From NCBI GenBank assembly GCA_946807835.1, contig OX327697.1, forward strand, positions 13,437,501-13,501,500: 64,000 bases of DNA. Direction: 5' to 3'. Numbering within the stretch: the first letter of the stretch is position 1; each line of letters begins with the position of its first letter. Position numbers and translations under genes: made by a program. Positions 34,957 through 45,640 of this stretch are shown here, in pieces. The stretch is from Ailanthus altissimus (taxonomy: Eukaryota; Streptophyta; Magnoliopsida; Sapindales; Simaroubaceae). A model generated the notes under the pieces. The model saw nothing but the letters and a program-made list of their open reading frames with translations, was not told the DNA's origin and searched no databases.

Positions 34957-35856
34957 AATATGGAATTGAACCCGAGATCTTCAAGACGCAAGTTTGACGA
35001 GTCTTAACCCTTGAGTTAGCAAACCAAGAACCAAGACTATGGATGGATATAGGACGCCACACTAAGAAACCCCAAGGACACTTTAAGAATCTAGGTGATA
35101 AGTCCGGTTGTTTGAACGCCACAAGAACAAGCTTGATAAGTTCAAGTCCTTTCAAGAATGAAAGAAGAACACAAAAACTCTCAAATATTATTGTCTGAAA
35201 TCTGTCCTCCCACTCTCAATCTCCATGGTATTTATAGAGACCATAAGAGATGTCAAGTTACAACTTTCAAATACAAATTTCAAACTTACAACTAATATAA
35301 CAACAAAATTCAAACTTAATCAAATTTCCAGAAAACATGACTAAATCAAAGGGATTAGGATTCCTTGAATATTCAAATTTCCAGAAAACATGGTTTCCTT
35401 GAATATTCAAATTTCCAAAAAACATGGTTTCCTTGAATATTCAAATTTCCAAAAAACATGGTTTCCTTGAATATTCAAATTTTCCAGAAAACAATGGTTT
35501 CCTTGAATATTCAAATTTTCCAGAAAACATGCCTAAATCAAAGGAATTATGTTTCCTTGAATATTCAACTTTCCAGAAATTCTACCTTAATCAAAGTGAT
35601 TAGGTTTCCTTGAATCTGATTTGGATTGATTTGAAATGTATTTGGGCTTATGCTAGGCCTCCATGTGTTTGCCCTCCCACAAACTTGTTGAATCAGCCCA
35701 TTTAATGCTTCTTTAAATTGCTTGGCTCTAAGTCTTGTGATTGGCCCATTTGGCAAACTTAATGTATCATGTGATTGATGGACTTGAGCCCTTCCAAGCC
35801 CACGTGCGAATTCTTTGTCTTGTATGCGTATAGGCTGTGCAATGTCGTTTGCATCA
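34915..35856 (-). repeat. 5' LTR of the CRM-like derivative
   Basis: 942 bp, same ends as the partner. It is longer by about 50 bp because of extra ~33-bp units in the GAATATTCAAATTT minisatellite (35316-35590). It carries the promoter for the element and the first ~14 codons of the long frame. Confidence 0.93.
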
Positions 35857-36633
35857 CCAATCCCAATCTAGGCCGACTTAATTTGGCTCTGCAGAGCCAC
35901 CTAAACCAGCCAGCTATCAGCATATTAAAATCGATAAGAATATGTTGTTGAAACTCTACATAATATATGGGTTGATCTAAAGCCAATGGCAAGGCCACAT
36001 CTTACAGAAAGCCATATCCCCTATAGTATAAACTCACTCTTCCTTTTTCTGAAAGGTTACAAAATTCTAGATTCTTTTTGTTTTTTAGGGAAAGAGAATA
36101 TCATAACTTTTGAGCATATCTCAAGGTTCACCGTACAATGTGGGAAAGCCAACTCTTCTCTATTTTAAAATTTGAGATTGTTCAGTAACTCTTTAATAAA
36201 GACTGCCTTTACCTGGTACACAAACTTAGTGTCAGAGTCGATTGTCAGCTAGGAGCAGGTGGAGGATAAATTTCATGCCGAATTGTATAGACCCCTTCCT
36301 AAGGTTACTCTGGCCGACCTGGCTAGAGTCATGCTAATGCCTAGCAAATCAGTATCCAAATACGTAGCTCAATTTATAAAACTAAGGATATGATGTCAAA
36401 CTCAAATCACTGAGGTCGATTATGTACCTATGGTGGTTAGGGGTATGTTTTTTGCAATGAGGAAACACTTTGAAGGACATCGATTCAGGAATTTGTATGA
36501 ATTGGTCACTAGAACAACTAGTTATGAAAGGCTCTTCATGGAGAAATATTAAAATAGGGCATTCTCTAAAAGCACATACTATAAGAATCAACTTGATGTG
36601 GCTGTGATAGAGCGTAAAAGCATTAGTATGATT
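35857..36633 (+). pseudogene. Tat-type gag core
   Basis: Resumes right after the CCAAT duplication. Readable blocks are FLKGYKILDSF and ENIITFEHISRFTVQCGKA (~36060-36150), then TAFTWYTNLVSESIVSWEQ (36205-36260), DKFHAELYRPLPKVTLADLA and FAMRKHFEGHRFRNLYEL (36450-36505). This is the Retrotrans_gag capsid domain. Internal stops occur (36167, 36391, 36549 area). It is cut at 36634 by a solo LTR and continues at 37928. Confidence 0.88.
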
Positions 36634-37927
36634 TGTACCCAACTTTTATATTTTTCTGCAAATCATAAATAATTTGCTATTTTAATTGTGTTTTATGATC
36701 ATAAATAGATGTACGATGGAAAATGTGATGCATAGAAATAAACAATAGGCGAATCGGACATCAAATGAAGAAGTTACGCTTAAAATACGAAAAGGACACC
36801 AGGGCTAGGTGCCGCGGTGCCCAGGTTAGTAGCTGGGTGCCGTGGCGCCCACAACCCAGCGCTAGTGGTGGTGAACAGTACCCGTGTGAATAGTAACCCA
36901 TGAACAATGTTTTGCTACAGTAATTTGAAGAAAGTAAACCTATAAATAGAAGGCTAAAAAACCCTAAGGGAGGAGGAGAGAAAAAAGAGAGAAAATAGGC
37001 AAAAACATAGAGAAAGAATTCACAACACAAGATCAAAGATTAAAACTAAAGATTGAAGAACCAAGATCAAGATTCAAGCTTCAAGTCAAGATTGAGGGAG
37101 AAGCGCATTAAGGAGTCGCTTTGATTAGTTTTTCTTCTCTTTCATCATGTTCTTTTTCTTGTTGATATTTATGAATTGGTTTGATACTTTTGATTTTGTA
37201 ATGAGTTAAATTGTTCATTTAGGGTTAGAATATGTAAACCTAGTATGGATTTGGATTGTGTTAATTTTTAATTTATGAACTTGATACATTCAATTGATTC
37301 ATTCTATCTTGTGTTTATTGCTTTCATTATACATGATCAATATTTTGAATGATTGAGGAACCATGATGAACTTGACAAAGGAATTCATGTGTTTAGCCTA
37401 GGATAGTTTGATGCATGATCATAGGGTAACAACTATGAGTTCCATTTATGATAGACATATACCTAGGTGGTATGTATGGTCTAATTTAGACTTGATCTTA
37501 ATGAATTATATCCTGATTTGATTACCATAGATATATAGGTGATTGTTAAAATGCGTAATATAGTCACTTGACCATCGATAGAGGCTTGTGATGAGATTAG
37601 TGTCTAAGCCAATTAATTGGTATTAAGGGATTAGCTAAGTGGTTAATGAGTCCAATGAAATATTAGGGGACGAGTCAAAATCCTATATTATCTTTATTTG
37701 TGAATTCTATCCCTTTGCTTTTGTTTAGTTTAATTGTTATAGTTAAATTAGCTAATTAAATTTCAGATTATGATTTTCTAAATAAAAGTTAAGTAGTTAC
37801 AATTTTAATACTTAATTTATAGAATTAGATTGCATAGTCCCTATGGGATCAATATCTGGACTCAAAATCCTACATTACTTGATACGATAGCGTGCACTTA
37901 CGCGTAGCTACTATAGCATCCCAATCA
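36634..37927 (+). repeat. Athila-type solo LTR inserted in gag
   Basis: About 1.29 kb, the reverse of the LTRs at 2809-4586 and 8688-10018 (landmarks: ATCATGCATCAAAC-type block, GACCATCGATAGAGGC, GATAGCGTGCAC). It starts TGTACCC, ends CCCAATCA, and has TATAAATA at 36941-36948. It carries one copy of the ~222-bp unit. No internal region or second LTR adjoins it, and gag similarity flanks it. A target duplication is not evident, so the edges may be off by several bases. Confidence 0.82.
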
Positions 37928-39192
37928 GGCTGCTATTGAGATAGAGTTGGAAAGTGACTTTAATGATTCAAATGAAGAGGTCTACCTAGCCGAGATTGTT
38001 AAAGGGCCAACTTCCACCAAAGAGAAGAAGAAGTTCGGTAAGAATACTTAGATTGCTAAGGAGTATTTATTCAATTTGAGAAAAGTCGACGAAATATTTG
38101 ATTGAATTTTAAAGGACAAATAAATAAAGCTCTTTAAAGGGTACATTATTCGACTGTTTGAACAAACAGCCGACAAGGTTCATTACAAATGGCATAAATT
38201 TTGGAGGCATAAAACAAATAACTATATTATGTGTAGCAATCAAATTCAACGGCTTATTATTGTAGGCTGACTTTTGTCTAACTCTAAGGGGAAGGCTCTT
38301 ATTATTGAAACCGATCCTTTACCTATCGCAAGTAAAAGTGTTGTCATACATTCTATTAAGAGAAAAACTTTAGGAGAAAGATCTTTAGCTCAAATTTGAA
38401 CTCTTAATAAGCTGAGGATTAAGATTCATATAAAGGACACTGCTAAAGTTGCCTCCCAAAAGGAGAAGATTGTCATTAAAAAGCCTATTTCAAAGAAAGT
38501 TTATTTGGTATACCCATAATGCTAAATAACATTTGGACAAGTCCTTGACGATCAAAAGCCGTTTGGTTGTAGATCGACTCCACCACTAGAGAACATTTAA
38601 ACCTAGGGTAACTAAATTCGATCAGTGGGAATATAATGTTTTGAAACGAAGTGTATTTGATCGGTCGAAGAGTTATCATGAGTACAAATACACCCCAATA
38701 CCAAGAAAGACATAGATGAGGTGTATACAAAGGCGTGATCAACTGAAACGTTTAGAAGAAGTTGTCCAACATCGTGAAGATAAGAGCAAAGACATTGAAG
38801 AAAACTTGGCTAAGATCGACAATCTGAACAAAAAGCTCTATGGCAATATAGCACTAGAAAGTTGGCCATATACCAAGCCGACTCCTTCATGTTCGAAGAA
38901 GGTTTGGGTACCTGATAACAAGGATAAAGCTAACCAGTGGGCAAGTGAGTAAGAAAAATTCATAATGAAGCTATCAATATGGTTGTCATACTACCAGAGT
39001 CCTTTCAACCTAAGCATGGGCAGGCTTCAACCCTTGATGGAGATGTGGGTGAGATATGCAATGCCATAAGTGATGAACCCTAAGAGTCAACATTACTGAC
39101 CTTCTTTCAACCCTTTGAAGAAATAACCTAACATATCTGGCCACTTTATATCAAGGTCAACCTTAATAGAGATAAGGATCGGAAACTCTTTA
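37928..39192 (+). pseudogene. Tat-type gag C-terminal part
   Basis: Contains ESDFNDSNEEVYLAEIV, LRKVDEIFD with LKDKxIKLFKG (~38075-38150), and the KWHKFWRHKTNNY nucleocapsid-like block (~38190-38220) typical of Tat gag, where related elements have CKYHxxxxHxTxDC. The C and H residues are largely lost. Downstream is a charged coiled-coil-like stretch (38740-38850, RDQLKRLEEVVQHRED) and NMVVILPESFQ (~38980), the lead into the protease. Many stops. It ends at the direct repeat that flanks the mitochondrion-like insert. Confidence 0.8.
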
Positions 39193-39229
39193 CTCTTCCA
39201 CCATGTCACTCCATCGAAGGGTTCTGAAA

Positions 39230-39905
39230 CTCTTTACTTTACATGTATGCGCCTTAAAGCTGTAGGGATCAGAATTGGAAAGAAGAGTATGATAAAGTCT
39301 CCATCTCGTCGCTTTCGTCTGGCTCAATATCCCTGGGTTCTTGCTTGCCATGTCATAACACGTCTGATCGACTTAACAGCTTAAGCTGACGATCTTGTGT
39401 ATTCCCAAAAAATGGAAAGGCGAGAATAAGACTTAGATTCGGAGAATGTCTAATCTCGAGTTTCGCTTAGAGATAAGAGTTCCGTGCTTGCTAATTGTTA
39501 GGCTTGCTAATCGTTGGGTTCCCTGTCTTCCTCTTCAATACCTTCTCACTGAATTCTAAATTTTAACCGAACAATAGCGCTCATCAGAGTGGTTTGCTCG
39601 GGGTAGCCAACCAAGCCTTAGTGCACAAAGGACTGAGTAAGAGATGAAAAGGCGGTCCGCGCTCCGATTAGTTCATCTCGCACTTCCAGAAAGATGAGAC
39701 TACAAGTCATTCCGAGCTATGAAAAGGCCCGCTTCAAAAAAGCCGAAGGAGAGGCTGACAACGTCAGAACCTTACCCGTGGCAAGTGGAGCTAAAGTGGG
39801 CTTCCAACGCCAAAACGGGCTAAAGTAAATCTCAAGTTCTCTGTTTCACTGAGGAGGGGAAAATTTTCATTGAAAAATCTGATCGAGGAGCTTGATGTCC
39901 TTGGT
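39230..39905. other. Mitochondrion-like DNA inserted in the Tat-type element
   Basis: Base composition jumps to about balanced GC, with no retroelement similarity. The texture (CGGTCCGCGCTCCGATTAG, GAAAAGGCCCGCTTC) resembles plant mitochondrial spacer DNA. It is flanked by two 27-bp direct repeats (39193-39219 and 39909-39935) that agree at 26 positions. Gag-protease similarity is present on both sides. The organellar identity is inferred; the insertion into the element is directly visible. Confidence 0.55.
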
Positions 39906-39908
39906 TTC

Positions 39909-40060
39909 CTCTTCCACCATGTCACTCCACCGAAGAGATGAAGGATTGCTTTAATCATTCTGCGGATGTTGAAAAAACTTGAAATGTCTAAAGACGATTT
40001 GGAGCCGTCAAAGGTGAGTATGACTGACTTTGTTGGTCGCAAATCTCCTATGGATGAGTT
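39909..40060 (+). pseudogene. Tat-type protease region, fragment
   Basis: Reads ILRMLKKLEMSKDDLEPSK and then MTDFVGRKS, the conserved segment of Tat proteases that comes after the DSG active site. The active site itself is not visible, having been lost at the insertion point. It ends near 40060 where minus-strand family B leader begins (TTTACTCAAAT). Confidence 0.7.
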
Positions 40061-40645
40061 TACTCAAATTTTACTTTTACCATCTTATGAGCTCACACTC
40101 TCTTGCCATTTTATACTCTTTAGTTCTTTATTGAATTAAAATGAACTTAATCAAAATTAACTTGTGACAGTCTACAAATTAGTTTACTAAGGATGAGAAT
40201 GAGTTAAACGCAAAGAATTAAGAATAAGTATAATTTAAGAAGCAAAGAGAAGCAATGAGTTAAAATGGAACAATGAAATAAGAAATGAAAGATAATTAGG
40301 GTGGTGTTTTGTTTTAGGCTGAATTTGGATAAAATAGATAAAATACATACTTGATGCAACAAAACTTGAATAACACTTCAACTAATTTAAAACTTTCTAT
40401 TCTTTAAAAAAAAAAAATCAAAATAGCAACTTGCAATAAATTGAATCTGAATATTTTTTACTCTACTTTTTTTAATTTGTTTTTTTTTTTTTTTTGTCTT
40501 CTTTTCTTGTACTTAATAGAACTTGAATGAATTTGGATAAAGAAAAAGTTACGAAAAAGAAGAAATAAAGATGATAGGTTGTAAATTGTAAGGAATAAAA
40601 CAATGATGTGGAATTAAAAAAAAAAAAACAAATACTGAAAAATAA
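40061..40645 (-). other. Family B 5' leader fragment
   Basis: Matches 14765-15367 (landmarks TGAGCTCACACTCTCT, GTGACAGTC, TGAGTTAAACGCAAA) but gag is missing, replaced by the Tat protease. Long poly-A/T runs occur at 40404-40416, 40483-40496 and 40616-40630. The tRNA-Met primer site expected next to the LTR is not recognisable. Confidence 0.7.
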
Positions 40646-41581
40646 TGGATAGTTGACCCTAAAAAAATAAATGAGGCCCAACGCTCAATGAGGTTCTTTT
40701 CCCAAATGATAATTCTAATTCAGATTTTTAGATTTACCAAAAATCAAAATCTTGACCCATTATCTATAAAAGATAAGAACCAGAGCTATAAGAAATTATA
40801 GATGCCACACTCAAGATTGATTAAAAGTTGTGAGTAATAAGTCTATAAGAATTCCACAAGATGAAATCTTGTTAAATACTGATAAAAGTTCTTTGAAGAA
40901 CTTAAGAGAAAAACTCCAACAAATGTTATTTATTAAATTTTGTGTTTACTCTCAATCCCCATAGTATTTATAAATACCACATGGGATATAAAGTCACAAC
41001 TTTTAAACTTAAAATTTAAACTTACAACTACCCTCACACCCAAAAATCTAAAGTAACAACTAACAAAATAAATACAACAAATTTATAGCTACCCTCACAC
41101 CCAAAAGTTTACAATTACAACTAGCATAATAATACAATTACAAAATTCAAGCATAATCTCTAATAATTCAACAAGCACGTTCTTGAATTGAAAAAAGTCT
41201 TTAATTTCTGCAACTATGTCAAATTTTGCTGCTAGCTGCTTGAAGTTTTAGGAAATCAAAGTTCTAGAGTGGTGCTGATTTTTCTTCTTAACTTTCTCTA
41301 GAAGCTTAGAATCTTGTGCTGAAATTGAGAATTCCAAAGTTGCCATTGAAATTTGATTTTCTTATTTGAGCCTTTCTTTTCTCTGTTAATGCAATAACAA
41401 AGCATTTATTATCTTGAATATTCAATTCTTGCAAAATAGTATCTTGAACATAACATAAATTTGAAATATGCTCAATTAGTCTATTCAATGCTTCATTCAT
41501 TTTTTTAGTTCTTGTCCTTGTCATTGGACCCCCATAAATACTCAGTCGATCTTATGAAGCCTTGACAGTCTGGTTTGAATC
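40646..41581 (-). repeat. Family B LTR
   Basis: Runs from about TGGATAGTTGACCC to GTCTGGTTTGAATCA on the plus strand. A minus-strand frame (41306-41524) reads MTRTRTKKMNEALNRLIEHI, the LTR-encoded Pol C-terminus. A TATTTATAAATACC box lies near 40968-40981. Its outer end abuts a LINE. Confidence 0.82.
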
Positions 41582-41589
41582 AACTTGAC

Positions 41590-43460
41590 ACTAAGCTTGC
41601 TGATACTCCTCTAAGTAATCCTTAGCCCAACTACCCACAATATCAAGGAGTGGGATGATTATGGACTGCTTGATTATGAGCAAACTAAATATACCGCAGC
41701 ACAACAATAAACAACTCCAACTTTGGACAAGACATAGTGTCCATATAATAAAGAAAAAGGTCCACCATCGAGGTTTGATGGCAGCAAGAAATATCCTGTA
41801 ATAAGTCACTGCCACTTTGCACCTTGCTAGGAAACTTGTAAAGCATTAAAGAATGGGTAGAATTCTTGGTCCTTGGCCGCATAAATGAGACACAACTTCA
41901 ACTGGGACGTGATGGTAATTTAAGTTAGCCATTAAAGGGAGCCAATTATGGAAAGTTTTCCATGCAAAGTGCTTTAACTTTGGTGGGATAGATAGCTTCT
42001 AAATGTTTTTCCACCATTGGTTGGACGCTGAAACTTTAGAGCTACTTAGTTGATTTTTCAAGTGATGCTCTAACCAGTATCCTGTTAATGGATTAATTGC
42101 CATATTGATCAAAATGCCAAGGAATCTTGAGGATCGCAATTTAGGAGAGGAGCTGAAATGCTGAGATTCTCTGATCTTCAAATGAGAAAGCTTCCTTGTT
42201 AAGGTTTAAATTCCAACTTTCCGAATTAGTTTTTAAAGCAGATGCCATGGTATGCTCAGGCAGCTTATGTGGAAATGATGGCTTGAAAGAAAATTGTCTT
42301 GGCAACCATTTTTCATAGCATATTGAGACTGAATTTCCATTGCTTATCCTCTATCTTGATCCCAACAGAATAGTCCTGACCCTAAAGAATACTTCACCAA
42401 AGAAAGAAAGAAGAAGAAGAGCTAGTTGCCTATAAAAAAAAGAAATACGAGGGAAATAAAAATCATTTATCACCCGAACCATCAAAGATATAGGTTTCTA
42501 AATGAGTCACCAAGCTTGCTTGGCTAGAATTGCTTTGTTGAAGAGTGAGAGGTCACGAAACCTTAGCCCACTCTCATCTTTGCTATGGCATAGATTTTCC
42601 CACGTGCACTAATGAAGCTTCAGAGAACTCACGTCCTTAACCCACCAAAATTTTGCAAATAATTTGTGAAGCTCACTTATTAAAGAAATATGAAGGTGAA
42701 ATAAGTTCGTGACATAAGTAGGGTGGACTGGATTACTACTTTGAAAAGAACCTCCCTTCCTCTAGTAGAAAACAACTTAGTTTTCCAACCCTTTAACTTT
42801 AATCACACTCGATCTTTTATTCCAGTAAACATAGTTTGCTTATTATGAACACTGAAGCTTAGAAAACCTAAATATTTCTTATAACAACTTCAACAATTTC
42901 TTTCGTTATGCCAACATCTAAAATCCCACCAAAGCTAATAGTTGATTTACTATAGTTGACACACTACCCAAAAGCCTTTTCATAATCATAAAGGATAGAC
43001 TTTATAGCTTGACCGTTATTCGTACCAGCCTTTAAGAAGATTAGGCTGTCATCCACAAAGAAAATATGGGAGATGGTTGATCCAAATTTACCATATTTTA
43101 GACCTTGGATATTGCCCTCAACTTCCCTCTGAACATAAAAGAAAAAGGTAAGAAGAGAGGGGTCCCCTTGTCGCAGTCACCTTGAAGGTCTAAACAACCT
43201 ATAAGCTTTGCCATTCACCAATATAGAATATAAGATAAAAGAGACTCACTTACCAATCATCTTACACCATTTCTCCGAGAACCCAATTCACCATATAATG
43301 GCATCCAAGTAACGCCACTTACTATGTCACAGGCTTTTAATATATCAAGCTTGAGGGCCATGAAGGCCATTCCCTAGGATAAAAGCATTTTGGTTCTCCA
43401 AAATCAAGTCATCCATGATCCCTCTAATTCTATTTTCCAAGCATTTAGCAATGATATTTG
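41590..43460 (-). pseudogene. L1-type LINE ORF2 remnant (RT to zinc-finger end)
   Basis: Reads downwards from about 43460. Pieces include the RT palm block ALKLDILKACDI (~43360), the catalytic motif FVDDSLIFLKAG (43048-43059 for FVDD, normally FADD), a KSxISFGG block, then after decay a zf-RVT-like domain (KLSIPPKLKHFAWKTFHNWLP, ~41960-42010) and a final IWFAHNQAVHN segment ending at 41591. LINE RTs copy their own RNA at nicked DNA. The endonuclease and the first half of RT are missing, as usual for 5'-truncated LINEs. Stops and shifts are frequent. It lies just upstream of HMG-CoA lyase exons, probably in an old intron. Confidence 0.82.
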
Positions 43461-44189
43461 ATTAGCTAATCAGTAGGGAGTATGATATTGTCAACTACTT
43501 ATTTGTTTTGCTTTTCATTGTCCCTATTTATTTAGCTTATTTTAAGTAAAGCTTGTTAATTCTTTGATGAACTTTCACATGATATACTGTCTTGGGCAAT
43601 ATGATTTCCTAATGTTTCTTTTTATATATTTCTTTCTTTCTTTTTAAACTCAATTTTATTTATTTCTTTTTCCTTTTTCTTTTCCAAATTTTATTTTGAT
43701 ATGTATTTTGACCCAGTAGAACTATATACAATCACGCAACTCTTAAGAAGTATTCCAGGATTTGTAAAGATAGTGGAAGTTGGTCCAAGGAATGGTCTAT
43801 AAAATGAGAAGAATATTATAACCGCTGCTGTGAAGGTTGAGCTGATAAAATTACTAGTAGCTTTATGCTTGCCTGTTGTTGAGGCTACAAGTTTTGTCTC
43901 ACCAAAATGGGCACCACAGGCAGCTGATTTTTCATTTTTTCTGAAATATTGAACCATTTTGGATAGTTTTTCTCTTAGGTCGCTGGTCCATTTTTGTGCA
44001 GATTGTTTGTCTTGTTATTTAGGCATTCTTTTAGCAAAAGATTCCTTCATTCTTAAGATCTATATTTTCACTTTGTGTTTTATATTCACATATTTCTGAA
44101 AAATTTGCTTGAAGCCCCTATGATATTCATATTCTTTTAATGTGCCTGTGATAAGCTTAAATGGATATATATTATTTCCTTATTCTAGC

Positions 44190-45640
44190 GTTGATTATTG
44201 TTGTTTTTGAGTAATTATAAACTATTATGCATACTTGTTTTCAAATTGCAGAACAAGCATTTGAATGGACTAATAAGTTAGAAAAGCAGCAAAAAAAGAG
44301 GCTATGAAGTGAAAATTTAGAGATAGAAGTGCAGAAAAAGAATGAACGCGGCTGTATTTTAGAAGATAACGCGCCAGTGTTCATCCAACAGGATGAGCGC
44401 ACCTGCATTGAACATAGAATGCCCCAATGTTTATGGGAATTATAAACGTTGTGGCATTGATGTGGATGCTAAATAGTGTAGATTCCATAAACTTTTCAAG
44501 ATCTTCAATGCCTTAGAGCTAGAAGGCAACATAACAGTGCCAAAATACCAAAGCGTTACAAGAATAAGAACGTTGCAACGTTCGTATATGATAGCCAGGA
44601 ATACCCCTACGTTTTAATGAGATCTCTTTAACGTTACAACGCCACGACGTTACAGTTATTTTTTACAATATATAAAGCAATTCTTTTGAATTTTTGCAAG
44701 AGCTAGAATGTTATACCTTCATTTAATCATCGGGAGCACGTTATAAGTCAAAATCACACCTATTTACTGCAAAGAAGCACATTTCTACTCTTAAAACTCA
44801 ATTGAAGGAGGATCAACATCATCAAGAGAGGTTAACACTTGCAAGAGAAGCATTGGAACTAGGGCTTGAGAAGATCATGTGGACTTCATTTCTGTATTTA
44901 TTAATCTAAACTTGATTGTATCATGTTACTCTTGTATTTTGTTATTTGAACTTCATTGTGTTAAACTAAATATACTTATCTAGGAATGTAATTTTGAACT
45001 TAATTATGTGTTCGTAAATATTTCAACTTTGAGTATATGAACTTAGTTTTTATTCGTTTTGTTGGTATTTAATGCTTATATTTAACTTGACCAATTTTAT
45101 ATATAAACTTTGAATTTATTGAGATAAACTTGGAAAAGATATCTCATTGAATAACTTAGGACAAAATGATATATGATTGTAGAGTAGCATCTATAGTTTA
45201 AATTAGGATAAGAATATACCTAATGAGCATGTATGGTTAATACAACTTGAACTTAGTGAACTTCATTAAATCTTGGTATCATAGGAACATACGTATTAGA
45301 TTGAGTAGAGTATAATCGTTTGACCATCGGAAGAAGTTTGTGATGAGTTTAGTGATGTGACCAATAACTAACCAACTAACATTCAAAGTATACCCACAAC
45401 AAACACGGGTTAAGAGATAGTTACACATCCTAAACATTAATTATTATTGATAGTGTTGAAATTTTTGATTTGCATACTTAGTTGTCAATTTAATATTAGT
45501 TTTATTTTTAATTAAATTTATTTATCTGAATAAAAATAAAAGAATCAATTATAGTACTTGAATAAAGCGAAGCACTTAATTTTTGTTGGTTAGACACCCC
45601 TCACTCTTTATTACTTATTAATGATAACATGCATATATGC
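44190..45640 (+). repeat. Athila-like solo LTR in an HMG-CoA lyase intron
   Basis: Shares the order and wording of the Athila-type LTR but is well diverged: GAACATACGTATTAGATTGA, then TTTGACCATCGG with GTTTGTGATGAG (45320-45350). It has a TATATAAAG box near 44669 and a repeated AACGTT-rich segment (44440-44650). No gag or second LTR is nearby. Ends are approximate. Confidence 0.45.

Larger units (their letters stand above)
31550..35856 (-). mobile_element. CRM-like Ty3/gypsy deletion derivative with intact target duplication
   Basis: Complete ends: LTRs at 31550-32440 and 34915-35856, a 5-bp target duplication CCAAT on both sides (31545-31549, 35857-35861), a tRNA-Met primer site and a purine tract. 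Inside is one open frame covering RT, RNase H and integrase, but gag, protease and the first part of RT are missing. About 100 bp of leader joins straight to the RT fingers near 34790. By eye the LTRs differ by only about a dozen substitutions plus minisatellite copy number, so it is the youngest element in the tower. It sits in the gag of the Tat-type element. Confidence 0.93.
30357..40060 (+). mobile_element. Tat-type Ty3/gypsy element, 3'-truncated and multiply interrupted
   Basis: 5' LTR, primer site, gag and the start of the protease lie on the plus strand. Three foreign blocks split it: a CRM-like element (31550-35856), an Athila-type solo LTR (36634-37927) and mitochondrion-like DNA (~39230-39905). 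Gag similarity continues in order across each gap, which proves a single original element. It ends near 40060 at a minus-strand family B fragment. RT, integrase and the 3' LTR are missing. Its 5' end interrupts a P450 gene. Confidence 0.8.

Noticed and set aside
36761..37036. 91-codon minus-strand frame in the GC-richer part of the solo LTR
   Set aside because: It lies antisense to an LTR promoter region and is not kept in the related LTRs at 2809 and 8688.
43691..43957. 88-codon minus-strand frame
   Set aside because: It is the antisense of the HMG-CoA lyase exon at 43717-43919, whose plus-strand translation carries clear family motifs.
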